Shown piece after piece: positions 1 through 8,173 of a stretch of 51,360 nt of DNA (position 1 is its first letter; every line of letters starts with the position of its first letter). Source of the DNA: an uncultured Clostridium sp. (GTDB taxonomy: Bacteria > Bacillota > Clostridia > TANB77 > CAG-508); assembly GCA_900556975.1 (NCBI GenBank), contig USQZ01000007.1:1-51360 (forward strand), written 5' to 3'. The notes beneath the pieces were generated by a model, which did not search any database, was not told the origin of the DNA, and was given only the letters and a program-made list of their open reading frames with translations. The translations under genes were made by a program, and so were the position numbers.

Positions 1-255
1 ATCGCTTTAATAGCTGGGGAGAAATCCAATGAAGCAAAATACTTTATTCGACAGTCCACAAATGCTACAATATGTACAATAATAGTAAGTACTATTGTGG
101 GAGTAGTATCCGCCATTTTAGGGAATGGAATTTTTTCCACGCTCCTAACGATTTTATCGAATATATATGGCGTGATTATTTTTATCGAGATTTTAATTTC
201 GGCAATTAATCTCGATAAAAGAAAAATTTGGGGAATTTATTGCTTTATCAAGTAA
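1..255 (+). CDS. C-terminal end of a membrane protein, cut by the window edge
   Basis: Frame 1 is open from the first base to a TAA at 253-255 and gives 84 residues. Two hydrophobic stretches are visible, at about residues 23-43 and 47-65, followed by a short basic tail, so this is the end of an integral membrane protein. A strong hairpin with a T-run follows directly, which supports a real gene end. No family is recognisable from this fragment. It is one of only two plus-strand protein genes in the window. Confidence 0.6.
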   Translation: MALIAGEKSNEAKYFIRQSTNATICTIIVSTIVGVVSAILGNGIFSTLLTILSNIYGVIIFIEILISAINLDKRKIWGIYCFIK

Positions 256-275
256 ATTTTCCAGATAATTTAAAC

Positions 276-318
276 AAAAAAATCCATATAAGTTTTTATA
301 CTTTATATGGATTTTTTT
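276..318 (+). terminator. Rho-independent terminator after the edge gene
   Basis: The arms AAAATCCATATA and TATATGGATTTT form a long stem with a loop of about 13 bases followed by T's. It lies 20 bases after the stop at 255. The A-rich and T-rich flanks make it able to work in both directions, so it may also end the minus-strand gene at 377-760. Confidence 0.75.
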
Positions 319-376
319 GTTATTTATCTTTTATATACTTTAAATATTATAAACTTCTATATATAACATATGTTTT

Positions 377-760
377 TTATGATATAAGAGCATATAATAT
401 TCCGCTAAGAAGCAAAAATAAGGCAATTAATAATATCAACATTTCATCAATTTTTACTTTTTTATTTATTATGAATTTTTTTGGATTCTTTTCATTTATT
501 AATATAGTATATTTTTCACCAACTACAAAATTTTTAGTGAATTTTTTAGGGAACGATTGTTGAGCCTGATTTTCATATTCATTGCCCTTAAAATTGTATT
601 TAAAAACAGGTATATATTTACTAGAAAACATACCATGGTGATTATAAATATTAAATTTTAGGTATGTTGCATTTATTTTTTTAGTACACTTTAATTTTGA
701 ATATTGAAGCCACATGAAAAACGAAATTAAAATTGTTCCCACAATTATTGCTATCATCAT
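377..760 (-). CDS. Small membrane protein, DUF3592-like
   Basis: The protein has 127 residues with a transmembrane segment at each end (about 2-18 and 105-126) and a hydrophilic middle. The middle has the pattern P-V-F-K-Y-N-F-K-G-N-E-Y followed by a VVGEKYTILINEKNP strand, which resembles the DUF3592 family of small two-TM proteins. GGGAG precedes the start with suitable spacing. Function is unknown, and the call is by general pattern only. It stands alone, next to the repeat region on its upstream side. Confidence 0.55.
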   Translation of the reverse strand: MMIAIIVGTILISFFMWLQYSKLKCTKKINATYLKFNIYNHHGMFSSKYIPVFKYNFKGNEYENQAQQSFPKKFTKNFVVGEKYTILINEKNPKKFIINKKVKIDEMLILLIALFLLLSGILYALIS

Positions 761-803
761 AATATTTTTATTCTCCCAATTTATTATTTTTTGTAATGAT
801 ATA

Positions 804-958
804 AAAAGAGCTAAACATATATAATGCTTAACCCTTTAACTATCATCTAAGCTGTAATTCAATAATATCAATGCTATTATATTAGCTTGTAACCCTCGAT
901 ATTACTTATTTTTACCACAGCAGTTTTTGTATTTCTTCCCACTTCCACAAGTTCTAAC
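804..958 (-). repeat. Copy A of a duplicated segment: hairpin plus SEC-C tail
   Basis: The segment contains a weak hairpin (about 804-838), the string AATAATATCAAT, and a stretch of about 54 bases (897-952) that matches 3466-3521 with only a few differences. The shared stretch encodes a SEC-C zinc-binding tail on the minus strand. Copy B (3279-3527) has the same order but about 100 extra bases between hairpin and tail. An integrase fragment lies just to the right. The arrangement fits an attachment-site duplication, but I cannot exclude a simple segmental duplication. Confidence 0.5.
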
Positions 959-985
959 ACCTCGAATATTATTAGTATTTATCAT
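902..985 (-). pseudogene. 27-codon SEC-C tail, copy A (probable gene remnant)
   Basis: An ATG-started frame of 27 codons ends with the SEC-C motif CGSGKKYKNCCGKNK, the zinc-binding tail found at the C-terminus of SecA and many other proteins. Upstream the frame stays open a little further but has only low-complexity Asn/Ile-rich sequence, and no ribosome binding site is visible. A second 27-codon frame with the same tail lies at 3471-3554. The most likely reading is a gene 3' end captured at an integration site. A real micro-protein is less likely. Confidence 0.5.
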
Positions 986-1084
986 ATTTATAATATTATC
1001 TGTATTCGTTGGTGTTACTAGACAATGCACATTTGGTATATATCATATTATTAGTACTTATAGTATTTATAATATTTCTCTACG

Positions 1085-1110
1085 GATGTCAAATCGCTGT
1101 CATTGACATC
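1085..1110. repeat. GATGTCAAA-type repeats near the integrase fragment
   Basis: GATGTCAAA (1085-1093) and the nearly matching inverted copy TTGACATC (1103-1110) lie 130 bases beyond the integrase fragment. The same nonamer occurs four times at 3329-3418. Short repeats of this kind near an attachment core are typical of integrase arm-type binding sites. Confidence 0.4.
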
Positions 1111-1198
1111 TTACTAAAATACTAATTTATAGTCTTTTGATTAAACAATTTATATATTTAATTTTTATTTACCATGGTCATTATAATAATAAAAAAGA

Positions 1199-1230
1199 AG
1201 AAAAGTCAATATTTTAAGTTGACTTTTCTA
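1199..1230 (-). terminator. Terminator after the integrase fragment
   Basis: AGAAAAGTCAA and TTGACTTTTCT pair across a short loop, and on the minus strand a T-rich run follows. It lies about 15 bases after the stop of the integrase remnant at 1245. Confidence 0.7.
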
Positions 1231-1244
1231 AATTTATTTTACAT

Positions 1245-1547
1245 TTAATATTTGTAATTAGAAATTCTATCAATTACCTCTGAGTGTATTATTTTTTCAA
1301 AAATATCATTTGCTTCTTTTCTGGATTCAGTTGAACTTGATATATAATAGTTTTCTGTTGTTTCAATATTTTTATGTCCTAAAATATCAGCAACATCTCT
1401 TATTTCTACCCCGTTTTTCAATATTCTTGTCGCATAACTTCCTCGTAAATCATAAAATCTACAATTCTTTATACCTAATTCATTATAAGAGTATATGCCA
1501 GTTACTCCAATTGGGACATTTTCAGTATATACTATGTAATAATCCAT
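1245..1547 (-). pseudogene. C-terminal fragment of a tyrosine integrase
   Basis: The last 75 or so residues match the C-terminus of the complete integrase at 5426-6703 almost motif for motif: FYDLRGSYAT, NGVEIRDVADILGHK and a TTENYYIS segment with the catalytic tyrosine. The N-terminal arm-binding and core-binding domains and the first catalytic Arg are missing. The first 25 residues do not look like integrase, so the frame was joined to unrelated sequence by a deletion. It is a remnant of an older element related to the intact one to its right. Confidence 0.85.
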
Positions 1548-1559
1548 TTCTTTTCTGTA

Positions 1560-1706
1560 TTAATCTTTATTTATTTGCTCAATAAAATTTTGTCTTGCAT
1601 CTTCTTCTGGGAAAATTTTATTTTGAATTTCACATGCTAACTCTAAATTGGCAAACACAATTTTGACAAATCTAATTTTGTCTTCATTATAAAAATTATC
1701 TTTCAT
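1560..1706 (-). CDS. Small 48-residue acidic protein of unknown function
   Basis: An ATG at 1704-1706 is preceded by GGAAG with about 6 bases spacing and opens 48 codons ending in TAA. The product is rich in Glu, Asp, Asn and Lys and probably alpha-helical, with no membrane segment. It lies between the integrase fragment and the HAD gene on the same strand, so it may be part of the decayed element. I do not recognise a family. Confidence 0.4.
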   Translation of the reverse strand: MKDNFYNEDKIRFVKIVFANLELACEIQNKIFPEEDARQNFIEQINKD

Positions 1707-1771
1707 GAATTCTTCCAACTTTCAAATAATATTAACTATTAATTTTTTATATTTTTATGAATATTATGAAT

Positions 1772-2389
1772 TTAAAGCTCAATTTCAAATTCACTTAACA
1801 TTTGTTTTATATCTTCTACATCATTAGGGATTACTACTCTTCCTAAAATTTTCATTTCATTTGCAGTTTTATAACTTTTTCCAGTATCATCGTCATCTAT
1901 AAACAAACACTCTTCTGCTTTTAAATTATATCTTTGTAATAAAATATTAAACACTTTTTCATCAGGTTTTTTTATATGTTCTTGTGCAGAAATAACAATA
2001 CCTTCACATAAAGTAAAAAACTCATTACTTTTAAAATAATTAAATGTTAGATTAGCCATATTAGATAATACATATAATTTATACCCTTTTGAATGTAATT
2101 TTTTAGCCAAATCAACTACTTCTTTATTAATAGTTTGCACCTTGTACCAATTTTGCAAAAAATTATTTGTTAATTCTTCATATTTATAATTATTTCTTTT
2201 ATTAATTCTATCTCCTGCTTCACTATTTGTGATATTTCCTAAATCCATCAATTGCCATTCTGGCGAATTAAATATTTCTTTAATTATATAATCAGTTTCT
2301 TCTTCATCTGTAGTAAAGCTATTTATTATATTTTTTTGATTATAATTTATTATTACATTTCCTAAATCAAATATTATGTTTTTTATCAT
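1772..2389 (-). CDS. HAD-superfamily hydrolase, FDLGNV (YihX-like) subgroup
   Basis: The protein has 205 residues. The ATG at 2387-2389 is chosen because GAGAGGGGG precedes it; a longer in-frame start exists but has no such site. HAD motif I is FDLGNV, where Gly takes the place of the second Asp as in YihX-type phosphatases. Motif II is the Ser of LSNM, motif III the Lys of KKPDEKVF, and motif IV FIDDDD. The expected activity is a phosphatase acting on a small phosphorylated metabolite; the substrate cannot be inferred. It follows the metallophosphoesterase by 66 bases and is probably co-transcribed with it, giving two phosphatase-type enzymes inside a decayed integrase segment. Confidence 0.85.
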   Translation of the reverse strand: MIKNIIFDLGNVIINYNQKNIINSFTTDEEETDYIIKEIFNSPEWQLMDLGNITNSEAGDRINKRNNYKYEELTNNFLQNWYKVQTINKEVVDLAKKLHSKGYKLYVLSNMANLTFNYFKSNEFFTLCEGIVISAQEHIKKPDEKVFNILLQRYNLKAEECLFIDDDDTGKSYKTANEMKILGRVVIPNDVEDIKQMLSEFEIEL

Positions 2390-2455
2390 AATAATCCCCC
2401 TCTCTAATTTGTTCTTTAACAAACCTCCATATTCTAACCTGTTTTTATAATTCAC

Positions 2456-3244
2456 TTATAAATTTAAAACATTATTTATTGCAACATTCCATACTTCTAA
2501 TGATTCTTCATTTATACGATGTTCTTCTCTAATTCTATTATATTCTCTAATACACATTTGAGGATAATCCATTCCTGTTTTCAATTCCCATTCTAATAAT
2601 TTCCCCCATTTTATATCATCGTTGTAAATAGGTGTATCTTTTATGGCTTCAAGAATACTTGTTATATCATATTTAACAATAACTTCATCTATTTTATCAA
2701 ATCTATCTGTTATTTCCAAAATTGAAAATTGTGCACCAACAACTTCATCAGTAGTAATTCCTACTGACCCAGGATTTATATATTTTATAGATTCTCTTAT
2801 AAAATTATACTGTTTATGTGTATGACCAAAAATTTTATATTTACACTTATCTATATTTTTATATGTACATTTATGTGATATGTAGATTTTATTCTTATCA
2901 TCTAATATTATTTCTAGCTCTTCTGGTAAAGATTTTATCCATTCTATATCTGCATTTGTTAAAGATTTGTAAGTATATTCTAAATTTTTTCTCTGACGAA
3001 TATTTATTTCTTTACCATTTATAAAATCAATAATATATTTTTCTCTATTGCCACTTATTATATAACTTTTATATTTTTGAGAATAGGATTGTATTAATTC
3101 TATAACTTTATGACTTTCTGGAAAATCTGTAACATAGTCACCACACCAAATTATAGCATCCAACTCCATATTTTCTATTACATTCATACATTCTTTTAAA
3201 GCTCTAGCGTTTCCATGTATATCACTTAAAATTATAAATTTCAT
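2456..3244 (-). CDS. Calcineurin-like metallophosphoesterase
   Basis: The 262-residue protein shows the metal-binding order of the YfcE/MJ0936-type family. DIHGN lies near the N-terminus, then WCGDYV, SGNRE, the His of SHKC, and GHTHKQYNF followed by NPGSVG near residue 160. TAGGAGG sits just before the ATG. The C-terminal part of about 75 residues is an extra helical region. The family hydrolyses phosphodiesters or phosphomonoesters with two metal ions; the substrate is unknown. It is the first gene of a two-gene unit with the HAD hydrolase. Confidence 0.85.
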   Translation of the reverse strand: MKFIILSDIHGNARALKECMNVIENMELDAIIWCGDYVTDFPESHKVIELIQSYSQKYKSYIISGNREKYIIDFINGKEINIRQRKNLEYTYKSLTNADIEWIKSLPEELEIILDDKNKIYISHKCTYKNIDKCKYKIFGHTHKQYNFIRESIKYINPGSVGITTDEVVGAQFSILEITDRFDKIDEVIVKYDITSILEAIKDTPIYNDDIKWGKLLEWELKTGMDYPQMCIREYNRIREEHRINEESLEVWNVAINNVLNL

Positions 3245-3278
3245 TAAATTCCTCCTAATAATTTTAAGTATGCAAATA

Positions 3279-3527
3279 AAAAGAGTTAAATCATATATAT
3301 AATGTTTAACTCTTTAACTATAATCATATTTGACATCAGAGCTATAATCCAATAATATCAATATTTTCCAGCCTTTGACATCTTAAATTTAATTTTTCGA
3401 TGTCAAATGGATGTCAAAACGCCTTTTTTACACTATTTTTGTTTTATTTAAAACTCCACAGTCCTTGATATTACTGATTTTTACCACAGCAGTTTTTGTA
3501 TTTCTTACCACTTCCACATGGCGATTT
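3279..3527 (-). repeat. Copy B of the duplicated hairpin/SEC-C segment
   Basis: The hairpin AAAGAGTTAAA/TTTAACTCTTT (3280-3317) is followed by the same AATAATATCAAT string as copy A. Next come about 100 bases with TTTGACATC/GATGTCAAA repeats, and then the stretch of about 54 bases shared with 897-952. To the right, up to 3731, there is no gene; that part contains the short direct repeat TGCAAACA (about 3642-3660). This is the left boundary of the intact mobilizable element or the right boundary of the decayed one. Confidence 0.5.
3329..3418. repeat. Four TTTGACATC/GATGTCAAA nonamers (possible integrase arm sites)
   Basis: Exact nonamers occur at 3329-3337 and 3374-3382 in one orientation and at 3399-3407 and 3410-3418 in the other. 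Together with the copies at 1085-1110 they bracket the segment between the two SEC-C tails. Tyrosine integrases of this type bind such short arm repeats on both sides of the crossover core; that role is inferred. Confidence 0.5.
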
Positions 3528-3554
3528 AATAAGCATATTATCAATACTATGCAT
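3471..3554 (-). pseudogene. 27-codon SEC-C tail, copy B (probable gene remnant)
   Basis: A 27-codon ATG-started frame ends with SPCGSGKKYKNCCGKNQ, a complete SEC-C zinc-binding motif. Length and reading frame match copy A at 902-985, while the first ten residues differ. There is no ribosome binding site and no gene body upstream. It is best read as the 3' end of a chromosomal SEC-C gene carried at an integration site. Confidence 0.5.
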
Positions 3555-3731
3555 ATCTATTTATACTAATAATATCAAGCATTTTCTCCATTTGTATTTA
3601 TTGTATTATTAGTATTATTTATATTATGCTTTCTAGTTTTTTGCAAACAAAATGCAAACAATGTTTACATTCGTTATTATGTTTTTAGTATATACTAACT
3701 AAAAAAAATATGCAACATTTAAAAAACAATT

Positions 3732-5318
3732 TTATTTTTTTATTATTATTTTTCTTTCATCAATATCTAAACAAATGCATATCGCTATTGCATTCCATAC
3801 ATAAGGTCTTGATTTTCCATTAATCCAATTTCTCACTGCATTTTCACTAACATCTATACTAGCTGAAAGTTCTTTAATATTAATTTTATTCTTATTAATA
3901 TATTCTTTTAAGTATTGATAATTGAAATCATCCGTTCTTTTAAATGTCATACAACCTAATGACCATCTATTACCCTCTTCATTAAAATAATTGCTAACTC
4001 TTTTTGCAACTTTTCTTTCTAAAGCTTTTTTATTAATTTTGGGGTTATTTGAATTATCATTTATCTTCTTTATCTTTTTTGTATTTTCCAATATATCAAC
4101 TTTATATAAGGTAAAAATAAGTCCCTTTTTTAGATTTCTATTCCATTTTGTTTGTAATATATAAATCTCTCTACCATTAGCTTCGTAATATAATTGATAT
4201 TTTATTTTATCTATATCTGGAATAAATGCTTTTATTTCTAAAATTTTATTTTTAGTTGATAAATCACATTTTGCTAAAACATTATCTTTTTTATTAATAA
4301 CTAATTCTTGAGACATAATTAGCTCATTATCAAATACATCAGCTTTAATATATTTAATAAGAGGTTTTATTTTTTCTTTAATAATATTAGTTACTTTATT
4401 AACTTCATTTACTCTTTTTTCATCTTCTTTGTTTAATGCTGTTATCGTTCCATCTCTGTTAAGTAATATTGGTATCTGATGAATCATTGATGGTAGTTTC
4501 CCTAATTTTTTCAATTTTTTCTTATTTTCTAATTGAAACAAAAAAGTCTCACTATTCATATCTTTTACATTTAATAGTGTATTTATTAAATGTTCAATAG
4601 ATATTCCACTTATATTGGTTTCAAATTTTTTAATTTCCGAAGAATCAATTCGTATCTTTTTGATTTCTTTTATCTCTGCATCTATTTTGGGAAAATCTTT
4701 GATGCAATATTTAAAATTTGTATATGTTGTCAAATAACTTACTGGAATAATATAATCATCATTAAACTCAAAAACATCATTATTTATAATTATAAGCTTA
4801 TTTCCATTCATCTTTTGGAAAAGATTCCATTCCAAAATGCAATCATTTAATCCTGTATGTATTTCCTGTATATTGTTAATTCCATAAATTTTACATAAGT
4901 TATCTTTAGTTATATTACCTTCTGAAAATCTACTAGAAATAATATCATGTTTGAAATTATAAAATCTAAGTTTATCAAAACCTTTAATCTTCTTTCTTTT
5001 TAGATAATTCTTAATAAACTTTTCATCAATACTTCCATATATTAATATTATTCTTTTTTCTAATTCAAAATCATTTATAACTTTATCAAATTCTTTTTGT
5101 GTTAATGGACTTTTATCTTTTAACATTTCTTTTGTAATTCCATTTATATAAGTCGTTTCAACTTCATTTGATAATTCTAATGGTAAAAATCTGTCATATA
5201 TTTTATTATCATCAGGTTTAAATATTGAAATAGATAAAAGATCATCTCTAATAGATGACAAGCCATTAGTTTCTACATCTAATACAACATAATCATTAGC
5301 ATTTACATTACTTGACAT
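3732..5318 (-). CDS. DEDDh exonuclease / PD-(D/E)XK nuclease / HTH fusion protein
   Basis: The product has 528 residues. Residues about 9-170 form a DnaQ-like 3'-5' exonuclease: DVET (D14, E16), an Asp in YGSIDEKFIKNYL, and the His-Asp pair of HTGLND. In the middle, at about 330-385, a PD-(D/E)XK nuclease core is visible: SQEL, AKCDL, ILEIKAF and then YQLYYEANG, a Q-x-x-Y arrangement like that of Cas4/AddB-type nucleases. The last 50-60 residues are a helix-turn-helix: ELSASIDVSENAVRNWINGKSRP. All nuclease motifs look intact. The gene sits between the integrase and the attachment-like repeat, a usual cargo position. A role in defence, recombination or stabilisation of the element is possible; I know of no named family with this order. 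GGGAG precedes the ATG. Confidence 0.75.
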   Translation of the reverse strand: MSSNVNANDYVVLDVETNGLSSIRDDLLSISIFKPDDNKIYDRFLPLELSNEVETTYINGITKEMLKDKSPLTQKEFDKVINDFELEKRIILIYGSIDEKFIKNYLKRKKIKGFDKLRFYNFKHDIISSRFSEGNITKDNLCKIYGINNIQEIHTGLNDCILEWNLFQKMNGNKLIIINNDVFEFNDDYIIPVSYLTTYTNFKYCIKDFPKIDAEIKEIKKIRIDSSEIKKFETNISGISIEHLINTLLNVKDMNSETFLFQLENKKKLKKLGKLPSMIHQIPILLNRDGTITALNKEDEKRVNEVNKVTNIIKEKIKPLIKYIKADVFDNELIMSQELVINKKDNVLAKCDLSTKNKILEIKAFIPDIDKIKYQLYYEANGREIYILQTKWNRNLKKGLIFTLYKVDILENTKKIKKINDNSNNPKINKKALERKVAKRVSNYFNEEGNRWSLGCMTFKRTDDFNYQYLKEYINKNKINIKELSASIDVSENAVRNWINGKSRPYVWNAIAICICLDIDERKIIIKK

Positions 5319-5352
5319 ATTATAGCTACTCCCTTTTTATTTATCTTGCATT

Positions 5353-5382
5353 ATTATATCATAAATTGACTTTTTATACCAA
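5353..5382 (-). promoter_or_regulatory. Promoter of the nuclease-fusion gene
   Basis: On the minus strand TTGGTA (5377-5382) and TATAAT (5353-5358) are 18 bases apart, just after the integrase terminator and 35 bases before the start of the fusion gene. The gene therefore has its own promoter inside the element. Confidence 0.55.
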
Positions 5383-5390
5383 TAAAAAAA

Positions 5391-5422
5391 TTAGAGAGCC
5401 AGTAAATATACTAGCCCTCTAC
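5391..5422 (-). terminator. Integrase terminator
   Basis: AGAGGGCTAGTA pairs with TACTGGCTCTCT (two G-T pairs) and a run of seven T's follows on the minus strand, directly after the integrase stop. Confidence 0.85.
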
Positions 5423-5425
5423 ATT

Positions 5426-6703
5426 TTAGTATGCAATTTCATATTTTATAATATCATTTATTAAGTCTGAAGTCATAACTTTATCAAAAGCAGTTGTAAC
5501 ATCTTTCTTATCTTCTTCTGTACTTGATATATAAAAGTTTTCAGTAGTTTCAACATACTTGTGTCCAAGAATATCTGCAACATCTCTAATTTCAACTCCG
5601 TTCCTTAAATTAGTTGTTGCATAACTTCCTCTTAAATCATAAAACCTGCAATCCTCAATACCTAATTCCTTATGAATTATCTTAAATGGATAGTTTAATA
5701 TATTTCTTCCTACATATTTTCCATTAGGTCTTGTAAATACTAAATTTGCAGTATTCATATGAAGAATATTCCCTGTATTCTCAATAATTCTTTTTTCAAT
5801 TAACTTTCCATTTTTTCCAATTATATCTTCAAAATAATAAGTTATATAATTAGCTCCATATAGTATCTTTAGATATTGTTGTTTCTTCTTAAAATTCATT
5901 AAGGCTTGATATAAAGTTGGACTCATATATATTTGTCTTGTTCCATTTTTAGTTTTAGTTGTTCCCATATACCATCTACCTTTTCCATCATCAGGCTTAT
6001 CATATACAGTATGCTTAACATTTATAATTCTGTTTTCAAAATCAATGTCATCCCATGTTAAGCTACAAACTTCTCCTGTTCTCATTCCTGTATAACATGC
6101 TGTAATAAAAGCACAAGTAAATACATCATCATCTTTAAATCGTTCTAAAATTTTGTTTATTTCATCTTGATTATAAAGATGTTTTTCAAACTCTACTTCA
6201 TCTTCTATTTTAGGCAGTCTTAATGTTACTGCTGGATTATATCTTATAAATCCAAATACATCTGTTGCTAACCTAAAACTTGTTTTTAATACCTTCAAAA
6301 TATTATTAAAATATGATTTCTTATAATTGTATTTATTGCAAAGCTCTACTATAAAAGAATTTAACTTAACACTTGATAAAGCACTTAATCTATACTTTCC
6401 AAGTTCTGCTTTCAAATATTTATCCATTATAGTTTTATAAGTTCGTCTTGTATTGTATTTTAGAGTGGTTTCACAATAATTTTCATACCAATAATCTAGA
6501 TAATCACTAAAAGAAATTGTCGATTCCTTAAAGTTTAATCCTGTATTTAAATATTCTGCATAAGCTAGATTTCCAGCTTTTATTGCTTCTTCTTTTGTTT
6601 CAAACCCAGATTTATTTACAAATTTTCTTTTTCCATCTACTTTAGCCACTTCAAATTTATATTGATAATATTTACCTCGTCTTTGAATAGTGACATTTCC
6701 CAT
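5426..6703 (-). CDS. int: Tyrosine integrase of the mobilizable element
   Basis: The 425-residue protein has full family length. An N-terminal arm-binding domain (about 1-52: RRGKYYQYKFEV to EEAIKAGNLAYAEY) is followed by the core-binding domain (about 65-165) and the catalytic domain. Visible catalytic elements are the Arg of TGMRTGEV, the Lys in TKTKNGTR, YDLRGS (Tyr in place of the usual His of HxxR), the His of ILGHK and the nucleophilic Tyr of TENFYIS. It should cut and join the attachment sites when the element moves. The start lies 6 bases after the excisionase gene. The truncated copy at 1245-1547 is a close relative. Confidence 0.95.
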   Translation of the reverse strand: MGNVTIQRRGKYYQYKFEVAKVDGKRKFVNKSGFETKEEAIKAGNLAYAEYLNTGLNFKESTISFSDYLDYWYENYCETTLKYNTRRTYKTIMDKYLKAELGKYRLSALSSVKLNSFIVELCNKYNYKKSYFNNILKVLKTSFRLATDVFGFIRYNPAVTLRLPKIEDEVEFEKHLYNQDEINKILERFKDDDVFTCAFITACYTGMRTGEVCSLTWDDIDFENRIINVKHTVYDKPDDGKGRWYMGTTKTKNGTRQIYMSPTLYQALMNFKKKQQYLKILYGANYITYYFEDIIGKNGKLIEKRIIENTGNILHMNTANLVFTRPNGKYVGRNILNYPFKIIHKELGIEDCRFYDLRGSYATTNLRNGVEIRDVADILGHKYVETTENFYISSTEEDKKDVTTAFDKVMTSDLINDIIKYEIAY

Positions 6704-6708
6704 TGGCT

Positions 6709-6954
6709 TTATCTTTCTCCATCTTCATATTCAGATAATCTTTTAACATTATCTATATCAGATAGATCGTTCCCCTCATTTTGTTTTAGGAAGTCTTCTA
6801 AAGCAGATTTTGGCACTCGTATGCTTTTTAACTTAAAAGCCTTTAATTTTCCTTTTCGTATTAATTCATAAACATAATTTGGGCTTGAGTGTAATATTTT
6901 AGCTATTTCTTGAGCTGTATATACTAATTTTTCTTCTTTTACTAGTTGTGTCAT
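6709..6954 (-). CDS. xis: Excisionase / MerR-type helix-turn-helix protein
   Basis: The 81-residue protein has the small excisionase fold: YTAQEIAKILHSSPNYVYELIRKG as helix-turn-helix, then a wing with KSIRVPKSALEDFLKQ. It is preceded by GGAGG and lies between relaxase and integrase, the common order in Firmicutes integrative elements. Its expected role is to bend attachment-site DNA and favour excision by the integrase. Confidence 0.9.
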   Translation of the reverse strand: MTQLVKEEKLVYTAQEIAKILHSSPNYVYELIRKGKLKAFKLKSIRVPKSALEDFLKQNEGNDLSDIDNVKRLSEYEDGER

Positions 6955-6966
6955 ATAATTAACCTC

Positions 6967-7947
6967 CTATCTTTCTCTATATTTTTTATTTCGCTCTTCC
7001 TTTTGGATTTTTTCAATAATATCCTCTGGAACTTTTTTTATAAGCTTTTCATACTTTTGAACTTGATTTTGCATTAGTCTAATTCTTTCATTTACTTCTA
7101 TATCTTTGTTTTGAATTTTCTCTTTTAAATCAGAATTTTCTTCAGCAAGTTCTTTATTGTCCTCTTTTTGAATATAAACTCTTTCTTCAAGTTCATTTAT
7201 ATAATCGTTATATGAATTTACTTTTGCTGAAAATTTTTCTGTTTTTGGAACAAATTCTGAAAGTAAAGTTATAGCTTCTTCCTTATTCTTTTTCATTCCT
7301 ATCATATTTATATTATTAATAGTTTTTAATAGCTGATTGTATAAGTTATCTAAATTATCAGCTAACTTAAACAGCCAAGTTGGAATATGCTTTCTTTTTG
7401 TTTCTTGAGCTGATTTTCCTCTTTCAAGTTCATTCCATCTTTCGTGCATATAATTATAGTATCTTGTTTGCCATTCTGAAAGGCTTTTTTGATTACCAAG
7501 AATACTTTTAGCTGATAGCTTTCCATCTTTATTTATAGGACAAAATACTAAATGCATATGAGGTGTTGCCTCGTCCATGTGTACTACAGCTGATATTATT
7601 CTATCTTCGCCAATTTCTTCTTTCATAAACTTAACTGCTCTTTCAAAATATTCTCTTTGTTCTCCTTTGCTTAATTTATTCATAAATTCAGGAGAAGCTG
7701 TTATAAGCGTTTCTACTAACTTGACACTATCTTTTCTTGTTTTACAACCATATTCTTTTATTAAATCTTTCATTTTTCTCGAATATGTGTATTGTGGTGC
7801 CTGTATGATATGATAATTTTCTTTGGATTTATTCATATCTATATCTGGATTACTTTTATATGCCTCTTTTTTTCTTTCATTGTGTCTTTCACATCCAGCA
7901 ATGGCACCACCTTTGTCTTTCTTAAATCGCAATATTGTGTATGCCAT
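6967..7947 (-). CDS. mob: MOBV-family relaxase (Mob/Pre)
   Basis: The 326-residue protein begins with the Mob/Pre signature: AYTILRFKK and an early CERHNERK motif I. The metal-binding motif HMDEATPHMHLVF lies near residue 125, and the last 100 residues form a charged coiled coil. The family nicks one strand at oriT and pilots it into a recipient with the help of a conjugative element elsewhere in the cell. No type IV secretion genes are in the window, so the element is mobilizable, not self-transmissible. A matching oriT lies 230 bases upstream at 8174-8191. Confidence 0.93.
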   Translation of the reverse strand: MAYTILRFKKDKGGAIAGCERHNERKKEAYKSNPDIDMNKSKENYHIIQAPQYTYSRKMKDLIKEYGCKTRKDSVKLVETLITASPEFMNKLSKGEQREYFERAVKFMKEEIGEDRIISAVVHMDEATPHMHLVFCPINKDGKLSAKSILGNQKSLSEWQTRYYNYMHERWNELERGKSAQETKRKHIPTWLFKLADNLDNLYNQLLKTINNINMIGMKKNKEEAITLLSEFVPKTEKFSAKVNSYNDYINELEERVYIQKEDNKELAEENSDLKEKIQNKDIEVNERIRLMQNQVQKYEKLIKKVPEDIIEKIQKEERNKKYRER

Positions 7948-7982
7948 TCTATTTCTCCTTCCTTAGCTTATTCTTCGTAGCC

Positions 7983-8103
7983 CACATTTTGATGACGATG
8001 GTGACGCTAATTTTATATAGGACTGCTCCATCAAAATGTGAGAACACTCATATGCTTTCTCACCTGTTAAATATTATCTTGCCAAAGGCAAATAATATTT
8101 AAC
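7983..8103. repeat. Inverted repeats between mob and oriT
   Basis: Two structures are visible. CACATTTTGATG (7983-7994) has a perfect inverted copy at 8029-8040. GTTAAATATTAT (8066-8077) pairs with ATAATATTTAAC (8092-8103) around an inner TTGCC/GGCAA. They lie in the leader of mob and may control its expression or form part of the transfer origin. Confidence 0.55.
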
Positions 8104-8173
8104 ATTCTCCTTTTGAAAAATTTGAAGTATCATCATAAGAAAGAACTTCCATTTTTTCAAAATCGCATTTATG

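Noticed and set aside
902..985. SEC-C frames as genuine conserved micro-proteins
   Set aside because: Neither copy has a ribosome binding site, and their first ten residues differ while the tail DNA is nearly identical, which fits captured gene ends better.
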